Shown here: positions 36,101 to 46,971 of the stretch, in pieces
Position numbering within the stretch: the first letter of the stretch is position 1
Layout: every line of letters begins with the position of its first letter
Source of the DNA: Ostrinia nubilalis
Taxonomy: Eukaryota; Arthropoda; Insecta; Lepidoptera; Crambidae
Assembly (NCBI RefSeq): GCF_963855985.1
Contig: NC_087093.1
Span: forward strand, 2,115,501 to 2,179,500
Reading direction: 5' to 3'
Length of the DNA: 64,000 bases
Notes under the pieces: model-generated
Databases searched by the model: none
Told to the model about the DNA's origin: nothing
Seen by the model: only the letters and a program-made list of their open reading frames with translations
Position numbers and translations under genes: made by a program

Positions 36101-37343
36101 GCCTTACATAAATAGCTCAAAAATACTGAAAATGAACTCACGGAGGACGTTGCACTTCGCCACATTGCTTTTTGGCACAATAAAACACAATGTTCCGACT
36201 TATCTGCTGGAGAAACTAGTTTGGACTCGGGAAGTCCACTCGCACCAGACTCGTCGCTCCGGCAGCACTCTCATCCTTCCCCCACACCGAACCGTTGCCT
36301 TCCGGGGTAGTTTCAGGTTTGCCGCGTCCAAGTGCTGGAATGACTTACCACCGCCATTGCGAGGTCTACAAACAATAAGCACTTTTAAAAAAAGGTACAG
36401 GGAATACGTTTTTAGTACACAATTACTGACGTAGGTAACTTGTATCCATACCTCAAGATTCCAGACAAACGAGCACGGGGGTAGGTAGGTAGGTCGGTCA
36501 CCGATCATCGCATTTAAGAGTGCAGTGGCTTGACTTGTCTTGATTTCTCATAAAATTGACTCTCTTCCCTCGACGTAGCACATTAGCACCACTAAGATTG
36601 TATATAATTAATTGACATCGTAATAACAATAACGTAATGACATCTATCTGACATAATTATTTTTAAATATGCGTAAATGAATTTTATTTAATTTACTTGA
36701 TCTGACACTAATGATGTACTTTATTTTGTTTGTTTTTTTTCTGTATTGTGGGTAGGCGATGCGACTAACGCGCTCAGGATTATGGGCCAATCTGATTTAC
36801 CTACCTGATGCTATGAATGGACACAACCACGCAAAATGGTTCGATCGCACGTGACGGTTTTGTGGTCGTCGAGACACACACAAGCACTGTATACACAAAC
36901 ACTTTATTACATTACAATTTATTTATTATGTACACCCACACAGTTTTGTTTTTCAAATATTATCGTTTTATTTATAATATCTTATTACATCTTTCCTTTA
37001 CAATAATATTATACTGTACTTACACTTAAAACTTATACGCGCACTATTATTATTATTATTTATGTATGTATATTTTATGCAGTATAGGTTAGTGTCCGTG
37101 ACTCCCACTCGGCATGGGGCACACTGAAAACCAGCGTCGTGGCCTCCCTCACCGGGGGCCATGGCATATGCTGAGTGGGGTCCCATTGCGATGGACATCG
37201 CTGTGCGACAGGGTGGCACTGCTCAGTTTTACTTTCACTTTCATTGTATGTTTTATTTTATGTCACCTATGTCTTATTTACTTTTTTTTTTTTTCTATTA
37301 TTTACATCTTTTGTCTTCTGTGATGTCCATGGCAATAAATGTT

Positions 37344-37374
<31 letters not shown>
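33158..37374 (+). mobile_element. APE-type non-LTR retrotransposon with intact ORF2 and (TTTC)n tail
   Basis: The unit has a 969-codon endonuclease-RT ORF, a 3' UTR of about 900 bp and a simple TTTC repeat at 37343..37374, directly after CATGGCAATAAATG. The 5' boundary is not visible; the T-rich stretch from about 33158 may be 5' UTR. No ORF1 with a nucleic-acid-binding motif was recognised upstream, so the copy may be 5'-truncated just upstream of ORF2 or the family may lack ORF1. It belongs to the CR1/Jockey group by overall layout; finer placement needs a tree. Confidence 0.85.
33525..36434 (+). CDS. Non-LTR retrotransposon ORF2: AP-endonuclease and reverse transcriptase
   Basis: 969 codons without a stop. 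The N-terminal AP-endonuclease domain (about 28-245) has LGLLNAGSL (30-38), AINETWL with the metal-binding Glu (58-64), YRPPW (137-141), LLGDFNVN (166-173) and the C-terminal GNHAFIVC (233-240). The RT domain has SGFRKAHSTATALLQ, LLTLLDFSRAFD with catalytic Asp 593, RRGVPQGSILGPLLFIIYSA, and YADD with Asp 687 and 688. The C-terminus has VLSKFNYMDVVYGP and CWNDLPPPLR, typical of CR1/Jockey-group ORF2 ends. The enzyme nicks chromosomal DNA and reverse-transcribes its own RNA from the nick. Odd point: the endonuclease has GNH where most of the family has SDH, so the Asp partner of the catalytic His is Asn. A second in-frame Met (codon 16) could be the true start. GC-rich codon use in the first 110 codons contrasts with the AT-rich remainder. 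Confidence 0.9.
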   Translation: MKYDVCRSVRIHFIIMIIEQGANKQRKLQLGLLNAGSLGTRHDEFIVAVEKHRVDLLAINETWLCEGQDARAPAVPGYRLRHVPRPSSVRSRGGGVGFYVRRGLSARVLPHPPSDNVEQMWLGLTVSGRKIGIGTAYRPPWLNIDIFLDAVSLSLETFAWCDNIILLGDFNVNILSLHDNNNIKLSNFLTCNGLTQCVQNPTHFTSHSETLIDLICTDMKGCSVLVDHIHDLGNHAFIVCSINIRKFKPKPIKLRRRAIGDIDEGLFREQIAGLDWERICLLSDVNEMVRIFNCYAINNNMFDIHAPLKTVNVRFHQYPWLTYNIKLMMKRRDEAWDRARLSGRVEHKDYYKDLKRCVNQAMDREKQVYFDQYINDKSNDPRVVWSHIKKHVRLKTTPDNPDSICSDPNLVNDHFLNVPGDNSIDISQLSFFEFNCTVANQFDIQQVNEIEVLKVLKSLKSNAVGLDNVSLEMLLLSLPQSLLAITAIVNRSISTGVFPEDWQKALIKPIPKKTLPTSLSDLRPVSILPCLSKVLERVVSDQVKRFLEQNDILPQKQSGFRKAHSTATALLQVVDDVLAARDNGEGTLLTLLDFSRAFDCISVPLLLAKLRYYGFSPGAVRWFHSYFEHRTQCVVISDDGGTTRVSDQVAVRRGVPQGSILGPLLFIIYSADVTYHIQNCKYHIYADDIQLNISSKPKDVYDAVALLNEDLERIANWAKCNSLVLNGNKSKYMVLGSKDQVRKITNRGVGILIKGESIERVTEAKNLGLLMDEELRFEKHINKIIGNCFYRLKVLYQIRKYLSTENRIKLCDSLVLSKFNYMDVVYGPRLLSRTKQSIQRVQNACARFCFTIPPRTHVTPYINSSKILKMNSRRTLHFATLLFGTIKHNVPTYLLEKLVWTREVHSHQTRRSGSTLILPPHRTVAFRGSFRFAASKCWNDLPPPLRGLQTISTFKKRYREYVFSTQLLT

Positions 37375-38229
37375 AAAGAGTGTCCTACCGCTGCATTGGA
37401 GACCAAACGACGTGATGATGATTGTATGATTATAGATATATATTTGCTCTAAAATGAATTTGTGCCAACCCTAAGTCCTATGCTGCTCAATAGTGTATGT
37501 CTCGTCAAATGAAACTGGAATTTTGCTCGATTTCAACAGAAAAATTCTAGTGGTTGGCCAATATTTTTTGTCACCATTTTTATTTTAGGAACCAGGCTTT
37601 GAGCTTTGCTTTGCAAAAATCGTAATTTAAATCAACAAAGGCACATGACTGTAGATTTTACGTTCATTATAAAAAGGCTTTAGGAAAATGAGTGGATAAG
37701 TAAAATATAAGTTAGGGACTTACTATGATTTTTCACCTTAAATTTTCTTATTGTGCTCTTAAAATTAAATGTAGGTAATGTTAAAACACAAAAGATTCAC
37801 GGAAGTCGATCTTCAATAAAGTAAAATTAAATTACTTTTGCTATCAAATAAGTTTCCAGCGAAAATTAAATAAAGTACTATTTTGTGTTCGTGTCCAGAT
37901 TTTATTATGGAAACTGAATTTAATAATCTTTTCCTGAGAATGAAAATTGCTGATTTCAGTTAAAAGCTGCCGGGTCAAGTATACAAAATTATATTTGCAA
38001 TTATGAGCTTATTGAAATTAAAATTGAAACTATTATTGTGCTTTTACCTTTATAAAAGGAGCGCACGATTTTATTTCGTTCACGTTGCGATAACCACCAC
38101 CATTAGGTACCAATATAATGTTGACTTTATATAATATAGAACAATTAGGTAATATTATAGCTTCTGACATTAGAGGATATTAACTTATTGAGTGAGTATT
38201 TTACTTTTAGAAACTGCGTAGTTGTAATT
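37375..38229. other. No gene recognised
   Basis: AT-rich DNA after the (TTTC)n tail. Nothing beyond simple AT-rich sequence was recognised. Confidence 0.4.
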
Positions 38230-38420
38230 TCATCATTTCAGCCACAGGACGTCCACTGCTGAACATAGGCCTCCCCCAATGCTTTCCATGTTGATCGATT
38301 GGTAGCGGCCTGCGTCCAGCGCTTCCCTGCTACCTTTACGATGTCGTCGCTCCACCTTGTAGGTGGACGTCCCACGCTGCGTTTTCCGGTACGCGGCCTC
38401 CATTCCAGAACCTTTCTGCC
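38230..38420 (-). repeat. RTE-like LINE 3' end, inverted copy
   Basis: The minus strand reads the same GKRSVGRPPT...AGKRWxQAATNRSTWK...EAYVQQW C-terminus as 30388..30594, ending CAGCCACAGGACGTCCACTG on the plus strand. Some stops and indels are present. Confidence 0.75.
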
Positions 38421-38514
38421 CCTAGTTGTAATTTATTCTAAGCAAATAGAGACAAAAACAAGGGACTGTTTTAATAGAGATAAAGTTCACAGTTTACACT
38501 ATTTTTATAAGTCC

Positions 38515-38750
38515 ACTAGCTTTCCGCCCGCGGCTTCGCCCGCTTGGAATTTCGTCTGTCACTGAAAAACTATATCGCTCGCGTCCCTGTTTCATAAACC
38601 GGGATAAAAACTATCCTATGTCCTTTCCCGGAACTCAAATTTCATCAAAATCGGTTTAGTGGATTAGGTGTGAAAGCAGGACAGACAGACAGATAGACAG
38701 ACAGTTATTTTCGCATTTATAATATTATAGTATATAGTATAGATACGTCA
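38515..38750 (+). repeat. CTAGC-type repeat, nearly complete copy
   Basis: It starts ACTAGCTTTCCGCCCGCGGC followed by TTCGCCCGC, continues with GTCCCTGTTTCATAAACCGG and CTATCCTATGTCCTTTCCCG, then TCATCAAAATCGGTTTAG, and ends in a GACAGACAGACAGATAG run and TTTATAATATTATAGTATA. No coding potential. The family is abundant in Lepidoptera; class uncertain (SINE- or LINE-3'-like). Confidence 0.65.
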
Positions 38751-38801
38751 TCAAATTCAGGTGTTATACTTGTACGAGTAGTAGCCAAACTGTGATGCAT
38801 T

Positions 38802-38946
38802 TACACCCGAATAACCGATACTTGCTTACGTGAAGCAGCAAATCGAACGCACAGCGTAGAAAATAGCTCTGTGATTGGTCCGTGTGTCATCCTGTGCGTC
38901 CACGTGCACTGTGAGACCTGTGTAATGTTTGTGAATACGGGCTTTA
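38802..38946. mobile_element. MITE of the AACGCCCG family (copy C)
   Basis: It starts TACACCCGAATAACCGAT and continues GCTTACGTGAAGCAGCAAAT and CTGTGCGTCCACGTGCACTG to GTTTGTGAATACGGGC. It lies between two copies of a direct repeat that begins ACGTCATCAAAT (38746 and 38964). Confidence 0.7.
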
Positions 38947-38993
38947 GACTGTTTAAAGTTCATACGTCATCAAATACAGGTGTTAAACTCGTA

Positions 38994-39112
38994 CCCCCTT
39001 ATTAATAAAAAGTTACATCTAGGATGTACCCTGGACTAAAATGACATTTCCATACTACATGACAATTTAAGCCAAAGTTCAACTAGGGTGTAACTTTTAT
39101 TAATAAGGGGGG
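38994..39112. mobile_element. MITE CCCCCTTATTAATAAAA, complete, GTA duplication
   Basis: CCCCCTTATTAATAAAAAGT at the left and CTTTTATTAATAAGGGGGG at the right are inverted repeats. GTA flanks both sides (38991..38993, 39113..39115). The nearby direct repeat at 38746..38790 shows the sequence without the element (GTACGAGTAGTAGCC), so it works as an empty site. Confidence 0.75.
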
Positions 39113-40890
39113 GTAGTAGCCAATACAAAGCATTTAGTCACAAAATCGCTTATCACCGCTTAAAATATCAAGTCTACTACAGCCTTAAGGCATACCTATT
39201 GTAATAGGGTATTGTGTTGGAGCGAATTCGGCCAACTCCCAAGTTTTATTAGGATACTTGTAAAATTTCCCGTATAACATTGGAAGTGCTCTCGCCTGAT
39301 TAAACAGCACGAATTTATTGACTCAACAAAAGTAAGGAAGTTCGGTCGGATTTTTCAATTATATTATTAGTACTGGAGAATTTTCCGGTTTGTTGTGAGT
39401 TAATAATCGTAATGCGAATCGTTTTTTATATTCTTTCATGGAAATAATTACTTACATTAAATTTATTGGTAATATGAAAATAATAATATTTATCTGTTTA
39501 AGTTTTCAGGTATTACTGATGAAAACACAAAGGCTGAATTGCACCACCTACCTTTAACAGTAACTATAACCAGTGCTTTTTGTATGGAGTTTGACAGTTT
39601 TTGACGTTTGTTAAAGTTATAGTAAAGGTGCAACCCAACTTAATTAATTAAACTCCACACACACCTTCACACCCAATTTCTTTGTCTTAATTAAAAAATA
39701 TCCTGAGTAGACAGTATATCTACTATGGCGACTAAATAACTGATAATTTATAGTCTTTAATAGGCATGACTCATATAAATGTTCGGTACTCAACATTCGT
39801 ACATTAGTTCAACATTTCGGACAAAATTAGTTTTTCAATTGCATACTAATGAAAATACAGAGTTTGCGACTAAAACGTTCCCATTGAAATACATTTTAAC
39901 ACTTAATAAATTCAACGTACATTGCATCACAGTGCCAAAAACATAGTTATCCCGACAAACATAGTTATGCCGACTCATTGGCGACAACTTCGCGAGTCTC
40001 ATTATGGAACGCGAAAACTAAAATAGAATTTGCACTAAACTATTTGCGACTAAAAGCTGTTTCAAACAGGAATGGCATGAATAAGTCTGTTTAAATGAAA
40101 TCCAGGTCAATACTATGTGTCCGCGCATACAAAATGTGTGCTCATTTCGGTTTGTTTCAGTTTAAAAATACGAAATAGAAACCTCTCTAGTATTTTCCAT
40201 GAATTTCAAAGATTTCGTAGCATCGCGGATTAACCTACCATGATGCAGGTAAAGCTAAACTACCAATTTTACAAGATTAAAGTAAGGGTTACATAATTAG
40301 TTTTAATCACAACGTTAAAATACTCTTATGATAGCAAAAACCCTAACAAAAAACTGTGAATTTTAGATCATAAGAAAAAATCTTATTTGACAAATGTGAT
40401 ATTAATTTCATCTCATCCCACTCAAATCAAACTGATATTTGAAGTTTTTCTTTCATAGAAGTAGTATTTTTAAAGAAAGAGTATGTAGGTAGATAATAAT
40501 ACTCATCTTGCTCAGAAATAATTTGGACATCATGAAGAAGCTTACGGTATTTAAAGTAGATATTTTTCGCAAATCTAAGGGCACAACGATATGAAGGTCA
40601 ACAAAATTATGTTTTTCTTTAATTTACAACAGTAGGTACTTCATAAGCCGAGTTTAGCTTAATAACGTCTAAATAATCCTAACGTGAAACGCTATTAAAC
40701 ATTATTAAAAAGTTGTTTATCCACTTGAAAATGAACACGAGCACCGTCTAGTAAACTCTGCAAAGATCCAACTCTCGGTACACTTCGGATCAATTTCTGA
40801 AGTTCCTCTTCGATCTTTACTTTCTTAAGCTGAGTGTACACGGAAGTTTCCTGCCTCTAAACTGCCTCAGGGCATCATCTTTGTGAGCGG
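39113..40890. other. No gene; one MITE
   Basis: It contains the GGCTGAGTTGCACC-family MITE at 39532..39640 (ends GGCTGAATTGCACCACCTA and GGTGCAACCCAACT). The rest is AT-rich without a supported gene. Confidence 0.45.
39532..39640. mobile_element. MITE of the GGCTGAGTTGCACC family
   Basis: Ends GGCTGAATTGCACCACC and AAAGGTGCAACCCAACT with the shared interior CTTTTTGTATGGAGTTTGAC. The flanking trinucleotides have decayed. Confidence 0.75.
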
Positions 40891-41088
40891 GTATTTTTGG
40901 AAGCAAAGGCGGTGATTGGAAGCATTGCATGCAAACTTTCGGTGCATCTTTCCGTGCTGTGGGAACGAGTTGGGAATTCTTCTTGGGAGTTCACAAACGT
41001 TTTACGTGGAAACGTCAAGTGCATTTTGGGAAAGTTGAGGAACCGACGTGTTTTAATTAATTTTTGTTCGCTTATAAATGCGCAGGCA

Positions 41089-41364
41089 GTATATTTTTTT
41101 TTTTTTTTATCCTTGGACATTTTACACTGCGCTTCTAGTCCCAAACTAAGCAAAGCTTGTACTATGGGTACTAGACAACGGATATAAACATACATAAATA
41201 CTTTTTTTTTTTTTGTAAATACATACTTATTATACATAGAAAACACCCAGTCCAATACAAACAAATATGTTCATGCACACAAATGTTTGTACTGTGCGGG
41301 AATCGAACCCGCTACCTCCGGAATAGTAGTCCGTTTCGAACCACTACACCAAACGGCCGACAAG
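41089..41364 (-). mobile_element. tRNA-derived SINE (head + body + A-rich tail)
   Basis: On the minus strand the head reads GGCCGTTTGGTGTAGTGGTT (A-box-like) and GCGGGTTCGATTCCCGC (perfect B-box with T-stem), followed by a body containing TTTATATCCGTTGTCTAGTA and ending in CCAAGGATAAAAAAAA at 41089..41112. Transcription would be by RNA polymerase III from the internal promoter. A body-only copy lies at 49970..50085. It is not a functional tRNA gene because the acceptor and anticodon stems are not intact. Confidence 0.75.
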
Positions 41365-41445
41365 TATATTACTTTACTAAGCTTAATTTCAACTTATATT
41401 ATATCAATTTTGTCCTGTTTCTTTCAGCAGATACATTTTACAGAC

Positions 41446-41617
41446 AAGGCCGATGGAATAGCAAGGTTCTGGAGTGGAGGCAATGTATCGGACCGACGAC
41501 CTCATAATGGTAGCAGGCAGGCGCAGGATGCAGGCCGCTACCAACCGATCATTATGGAAATCATTGGGGGAGACCTAATTCAGTAGTGGACATCCTATGG
41601 CTGAAATGATGATGATG
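41446..41617 (+). repeat. RTE-like LINE 3' end, (GAT)n tail, decayed
   Basis: It contains GCAAGGTTCTGGAGTGGAGG, then GGATGCAGGCCGCTACCAAC and GACATCCTATGGCTGAAATG with a short GATGATGATG tail, matching 30388..30594. An internal deletion removes GKRSVGRPP. Confidence 0.7.
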
Positions 41618-41686
41618 TAGGTATTCGACGCGCCATTCACTAACATTATTTGTCTTCTAATCTGTCACTGTATACATCAAAAGTGA

Positions 41687-41852
41687 CAATCGCCATAACA
41701 ACAATGTTAACAGCATTATTGTGTTCCGGCAGTTAGAGATAAGATAACCAGTTCCTCCGTGGTTGAGGATTCCGGGTGAAGCTCGCTTCACTTACCAGCA
41801 GGTGAGATACAGGCCAAGAGCTTCCTCGTTGTGGATAAAAAAAATAATTAGA
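41687..41852 (+). mobile_element. SINE 3' half (same family as 46972..47296)
   Basis: ATCGCCATAACAACAATGTT, GTGTTCCGGCAGTTAGAGAT, CAGTTCCTCCGTGGTTGAGG and CAAGAGCTTCCTCGTTGTGG followed by an A-rich tail match the reverse complement of 46972..47130. The tRNA-like head is missing, so it is 5'-truncated. Confidence 0.75.
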
Positions 41853-42290
41853 ATTTAAAGTTTCCATATTTCCACTGAAAAGGCGTACCACCAGTGTGCA
41901 CCACGTCTTACACGCAAGCACGGCCTCCGTCTCAACCGCCCACTTTATTAGCAAACTTCGGGATGGGCACAGTCTTTCAGTAATTAGGCCAGATTATATT
42001 CGGCCGAGTGCGCACGGACACACTAAAAGTGATGTTAAAATGTTTACGCCTTTTCCATGTAAGTTCTTTGAGGTTATGTCGCGAGGTTTATGGTCTGAGT
42101 TTTTAACTTTTAGTTAAGTGGCTTTGTTAATCACATGTAATGCAATGAGTAAGTTTTATAAAAAAAGTATCATGTTTGATTGAAAGTTGCGCTTCATTAA
42201 GATACCTACATTTTTAACCGTCTCTTCAATGTACTTTATAACAACTTTTTGTCTCAATTTAGTTTAAACATGCATCTATTCTAAATCTAT

Positions 42291-42345
42291 TCGTTCGTTC
42301 GTTTCAGCCGAAAGACGTCCACTGCTGGACAAAGGCCTCTCCCAA
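42291..42345 (-). repeat. RTE-like LINE 3' tail, GAACGAAC type
   Basis: On the plus strand TTCGTTCGTTCGTTTCAGCC then GACGTCCACTGCTGGACAAA, the inverse of the 18105..18235 fragment end. Only about 55 bp survive. Confidence 0.7.
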
Positions 42346-43619
42346 GGAAAACCAAAGTGACCGACATAGCTCGCAGAATTGCTAAAAAATCTACTCTATA
42401 CCTAATGTAATTTCTTTTTTATATCTTAAAATATGTTTATGTAAATAGGGGATTAGCATAATGAATACTCTGATGAATACTATCATGTAGTATCTTTTAT
42501 TGTTTACTGTGACCGCAATTGAAAAAGAAATATGTCTGCTACCACGATGTCGTAATTTGTCACGTATCACCCGATATCAGCCGTCGCTTCATACAATGAG
42601 CGTTAGCTCACTTCATTTTTACTATGGTCGAGGAATGTGGGGCGATGACTATGCTTACCCGTCTGGTACAGACAACGGCAAATCAAGTAAACACCGTAGC
42701 ATGTAATAGTTTTTTTTATTAAAAAGAAGGGTTTAAAGCGATTTTGCAACAAAACTGGATAGTCTGATGTTTTTATTTTATTTTATTTATTACGGTATAC
42801 CAACAACATTACATACAAAGTAATTACATGAAAATCTTACATATAGAAGTTTAGTGTGTATGCATGTATGTTTTGTCGACTGTACATAGTTAATCGACTC
42901 TATGTATAGTTATAGCACATCACACTACTCATTTAAGACACTACAGTATTAGTTAGATAAAACGTCGTCTGTATTAGGGGCCAAAAATTGTCTGACCTTC
43001 CTAAGGTTAAGTGATACTTACCTAATGCCATGAATAACTGACATCCCAAACAAAAACACGTTCCATTTTGTAAAACATTAATTCTGAGCTCACATCTATA
43101 ATCCAGACACGAAACAATACCTTTTGCCGCATTTCGCCTGCAAACGGCAAGTAAGTACCTACGCCCTAAACGAATTCTGATAACCAGCTTACGAACAAAA
43201 GAAAATGGATTTTCGTATCGGAATAACTCAATAAAAGTTCCACCTACTGGCAAAAACAAGTACGACAATTTAATCTGGTAATGGTTTGGTAGTTCGCAAA
43301 AGTGTTACATAGTGAATGGTTATAATTGAAAAACGTCAGCAGCAGCGTGACGCCCCGCGGAGCCGTTTGGATTAGGGTCTGCTGTCAAAACACCAGCCTC
43401 GGTTTGCGCCGTGGTTTGAGAACAAGGATGAAGCGGTTTGAGGTTTGTTTTGGATGTTATTGTGATTTTACAAAGGTATATTCGCATGGTTATTGTTGGA
43501 ATAATTATTCTATTAGAGGATAAAGAGATTCTTGAAATACCATGATTTACAAGTAGCTAGAGACCTTGATTTCTACTCGAATAGATTTGTGAATACCTTC
43601 AATGAATAATAGGTACCAT
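42346..43619. other. No gene; LINE-like tail at 42775..42960
   Basis: The plus strand at 42770..42800 (TTTTTATTTTATTTTATTTA) is the A-rich tail of a minus-strand retroelement whose 3' part extends to about 42960. A GC-richer stretch at 43345..43440 holds no convincing exon. Confidence 0.4.
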
Positions 43620-43733
43620 CGGCCACAGTGTTAACTATCCATTGCCTGTCATGTCGTCTCGTTCTATCACAAAGAATCACCATTTGATTAGAGCGAGAGC
43701 AAAAACAGAAATGGATAGTTAACAGTGTGGCCG
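43620..43733. mobile_element. MITE with 24-bp inverted repeats
   Basis: CGGCCACAGTGTTAACTATC-CATT and AATG-GATAGTTAACAGTGTGGCCG are inverted with one mismatch. Inner GTCTCGTTCTA and TAGAGCGAGAGC pair as well. 114 bp. Confidence 0.75.
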
Positions 43734-46070
43734 TGTGTACATACTGCGCGCTAATAAAGAGTGTTTTTTTTTTGTTTTTCAACTTTCAGTCACTTTATTT
43801 TCAAATTTCAGTCGTATATTTATTTAATCAACTTCACTTTTCTACAACTGTAGGGATGGAGTCTATGCGCCGGTCCTATTCTCTTTAAAAGTTATTCTTG
43901 TTCCAGAAAAAGAAACTTAAACATAATATAAATATAGATTACTTCGATTCTGTATTAAAATAAGACTATTCATAAGTACTACGATAAAGGTTATTGTCCT
44001 CGAGCGCCACTGCCTACACGGTCCTTGAGAAGTGTGAATAGATTATGAGATGTATTTTAGTATTATCATTCTAAAAATAAATACTCCTATAATTCCGTCT
44101 CCCAGTCTCTATTATATGAAACCCAATTTATAAATTCATTTATGAATTCACGTTTTGCCCCAATGAGAATTTAGAGCACGTAGAGTCTAAGCTTCAAGAT
44201 TGATAGCCTTTAATTGTTACAAAAACAATCGCCATCAAAACAAATAGCATCTACCACGTAATCGCTATCATAGTTACCTTAGACTATCGCGAAAGGAAAT
44301 TATTAGGGCGCGCACGCTCTTTGCAACGCTAAACGGCACAAAACTAGCAGATCACCGGCTTATTTTTAATCGTAAACGTCTTCTTCATAAAGGAACGACC
44401 GCGTCCGAGCAAAATGACGCTGTCAGTAGCAGCCCACTTTGTATTTTGAAACACTTATTGAGAATACTTTGATACGTTCCAGGTGACAGCTGACAGCCTC
44501 CTGTGTTGCCAATGTTGCCCTGTGCAGGGGTATCAAAGCCGTTAAATTAAAAATAGCTTTATTAAACGTTTAAGTGACCCTTATTTTCTTCTTGATAGAC
44601 GGTACTACGCATGTAGCGTACTTAAACTGATGTTGATTTGATTCTAATCCTTACCTTACACATGATACAAATACTTTTTTTGAAGTCAGTTTATAATACT
44701 AACAATTAAAACCAACTTCAAAAAACCTGCACTAAAAAGTAGAAAATAATTACGTTATTTATTTCATAAGATCCTGACTTGGTGGCAACTTGGTGGACCA
44801 CCTCAAATGTACCTATCGAACAAAAAAAATTTTGCAAATCGGTCCACATTTGACGGAGTAATCAGTGAACATACATAGAAAACAATATACATACAGCCGA
44901 AAATATAACCTCCTCTTTTTTTCAAGTCAGTTAAAAATAGTTTTGCAGGACACTCAAACACAATTTAATGTATTGCAATGCATTGTCAAACATTAGAGTT
45001 TGTGTAAGGCATACCCGAAGTGTGCATAAAACGGTAAATTACTATAGAAATAAAATAAACAACTAAACGGTATTTTAAACCACAATTTATTTAGGACTTG
45101 TTAAAATCGTGGTAAGGCTGAACTCGGCGTTAGGGAATAATTATCGTTATGTAAGGATTTGTTAATTAAAACTACTCAAAAGCTATTACTCGTACATTTT
45201 GTATTAAAATTCAGGTTTTAACCTAAAGGGCTTTAATCAAATTTATATTATATTGATTAAAACTACCTAAAAGTACGAAAAAAGTTTAATTTTTGTGTGT
45301 CATTTTTGTTTGTTATAGAGCAAATTGTTCTCTACTTAGATAAATTGGACTTAGGATTGGATAGTGGGAAGATTTTTCAAGAAGAATTAAGTGTCGATTT
45401 GGAAATTTCAGTTATTTTTCATTAAACTACATACTTACTAGGTACTTATGCTTGTGATTAAAAATATAAATTAATGCGTTTAATTACGCGATGCGCTGTT
45501 ACAGGCTGTCTGAAATTCACGTCATTGAAGCCGCGGGCAGGCGCTCCTTTTTATATACTTCCCAAACTCCACCCAGAGTAAGTAGGTCAAGGAAGCCTAC
45601 AGGTCTTCGGGCTCTAGGCTCGTCCCCGTGGCAAGCTGCCAGGCTTGGCTGCATTGCTATTGGTGCATTTTGTTATTATATATTTGTGGGCCAACCCTAG
45701 TTCGATTGTGCAAGAAGGAGACGCGTTATTGGGTGCTTGTGATCCAATAAACGAGTTAATTAGATGTTAAAGTATTGTTTTTGGAAGCTGTGGAAAGTAA
45801 AACCAGCCTATTCATCTAAATATTTTACAAAAAGAAATTAATATAGATTTAAATAATTTTCTGAAAAATCAAAGTTTCAAATGGTTCATTGTAATTTGAA
45901 TTCTCATAAAACATTAATATCACTTACACCATATTATAATGATGTAAAATTAATAACTGTTAAAAAGAAACTAAATTAAAGACATCATAATACTTTACGA
46001 ATTAGGTACCTAATCCAGTGATTTCATTTTGAGACTGAAATCTATACTTCTATACTAATTTTCACGCCTA
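43734..46070. other. No gene; decayed AACCGACTTC repeat
   Basis: 44687..44945 begins TTTTTGAAGTCAGTTT and ends TTTTTTCAAGTCAGTTAAAA, with an inner AACCAACTTCAAAAAACC and GATCCTGACTTGGTGGCAAC. The latter matches, inverted, the stretch at 23590..23615 (CCACCAAGTCAGGATC-like), so both belong to one interspersed family. The remainder is AT-rich; the frame 45491..45700 has no domain. Confidence 0.45.
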
Positions 46071-46116
46071 AACAGGTGATCCGTTTGCTTGTTTGCCTCC
46101 TGTCACATAAAAAAAA
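46071..46116 (+). repeat. Jockey LINE 3' end fragment
   Basis: CAGGTGATCCGTTTGCTTGT, then GCCTCCTGTCACAT and an A-run, the extreme 3' end also present at 28632..28680. Too short to have come in with coding sequence. Confidence 0.7.
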
Positions 46117-46278
46117 CACTGAACCGATTTTGATGAAATTTGGCATAGAGATAGTTTGAGTCCCGGGAAAGGACATAGAATAGTTTTTATCCCGGTATTT
46201 GAAACAGGGACGCGCGCGATAAAGTTTTTCTATGACAGACGAAATTCCACGCGGGCAAAGCCGCGGGCGGAAAGCTAT
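46117..46278 (-). repeat. CTAGC-type repeat copy
   Basis: On the minus strand from TTTCCGCCCGCGGCTTTGCC through CTATCGCGCGCGTCCCTGT-like sequence to ATCAAAATCGGTTCAG, the same order as 38515..38660. Confidence 0.6.
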
Positions 46279-46971
46279 AAGTCTGCCATTAGATATCATT
46301 AGCATTTAAGGTCACACACACCTCTAGTTTTTAATTTCTCTAACTCAAGTAAGTTGATTTTTTTTTTAAATTACAATTCTTTCCTACAAATTCCATTAGC
46401 CAATTTCCTTGTAAACATACTTAAAAACCTTTCATTCAACAGATCCAAATTTTAATTTAACCCTCGCAACGCCGAAAAAGCCCTAAAATTCTCGCCGCAC
46501 ATGACGCAAAAGGGAAAAGATTCTATGAAATTGACGAGTAATCTAGTTAGTTACAGTCCGGATACGCGGTAATGTCGAATTGTGAATTTCAGAGCGGTCA
46601 AAGGGCGCCCCAGTACAGTACAAATCGAATTTCCCTGTTTCGACTTTCACAGGGTTAAATGATGGTAGCAATTAAACGACGCGTAAAAGCGGGCCTCGGC
46701 GACCCTTTTTTGATCGTCAATATCCGACGGTGTGGTTAGGACAACTATTCAGGACAACCGACTCCGGATTTTCGCCGTCTTAATTATGTGGCCGTCAAAT
46801 GTTTGGGCAAATGTTGGCGACGATCGAGGTTTGGGCGGATTTTAATGAAATCTCCCACTTTGAAATAGATTGGGGTCGACTTCTGCGCGGCTGTTTTGCG
46901 AATTCCAATGCTTTTAAAATCTTGATGATACTCATTTTAATTTTTACCGTTTTTTTCCGCGTTGTTTTTTT
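46279..46971. other. No gene recognised
   Basis: The sequence is somewhat richer in G+C at 46480..46790 than its surroundings. No exon with both splice sites and a known domain could be identified. Confidence 0.35.

Noticed and set aside
37343..37374. CRISPR-like or satellite array of TTTC
   Set aside because: Simple (TTTC)n tail at the 3' end of the non-LTR retrotransposon.
41283..41364. tRNA gene on the minus strand
   Set aside because: A- and B-box-like sequences are good but the acceptor stem does not close and the sequence continues into a SINE body with an A-rich tail.
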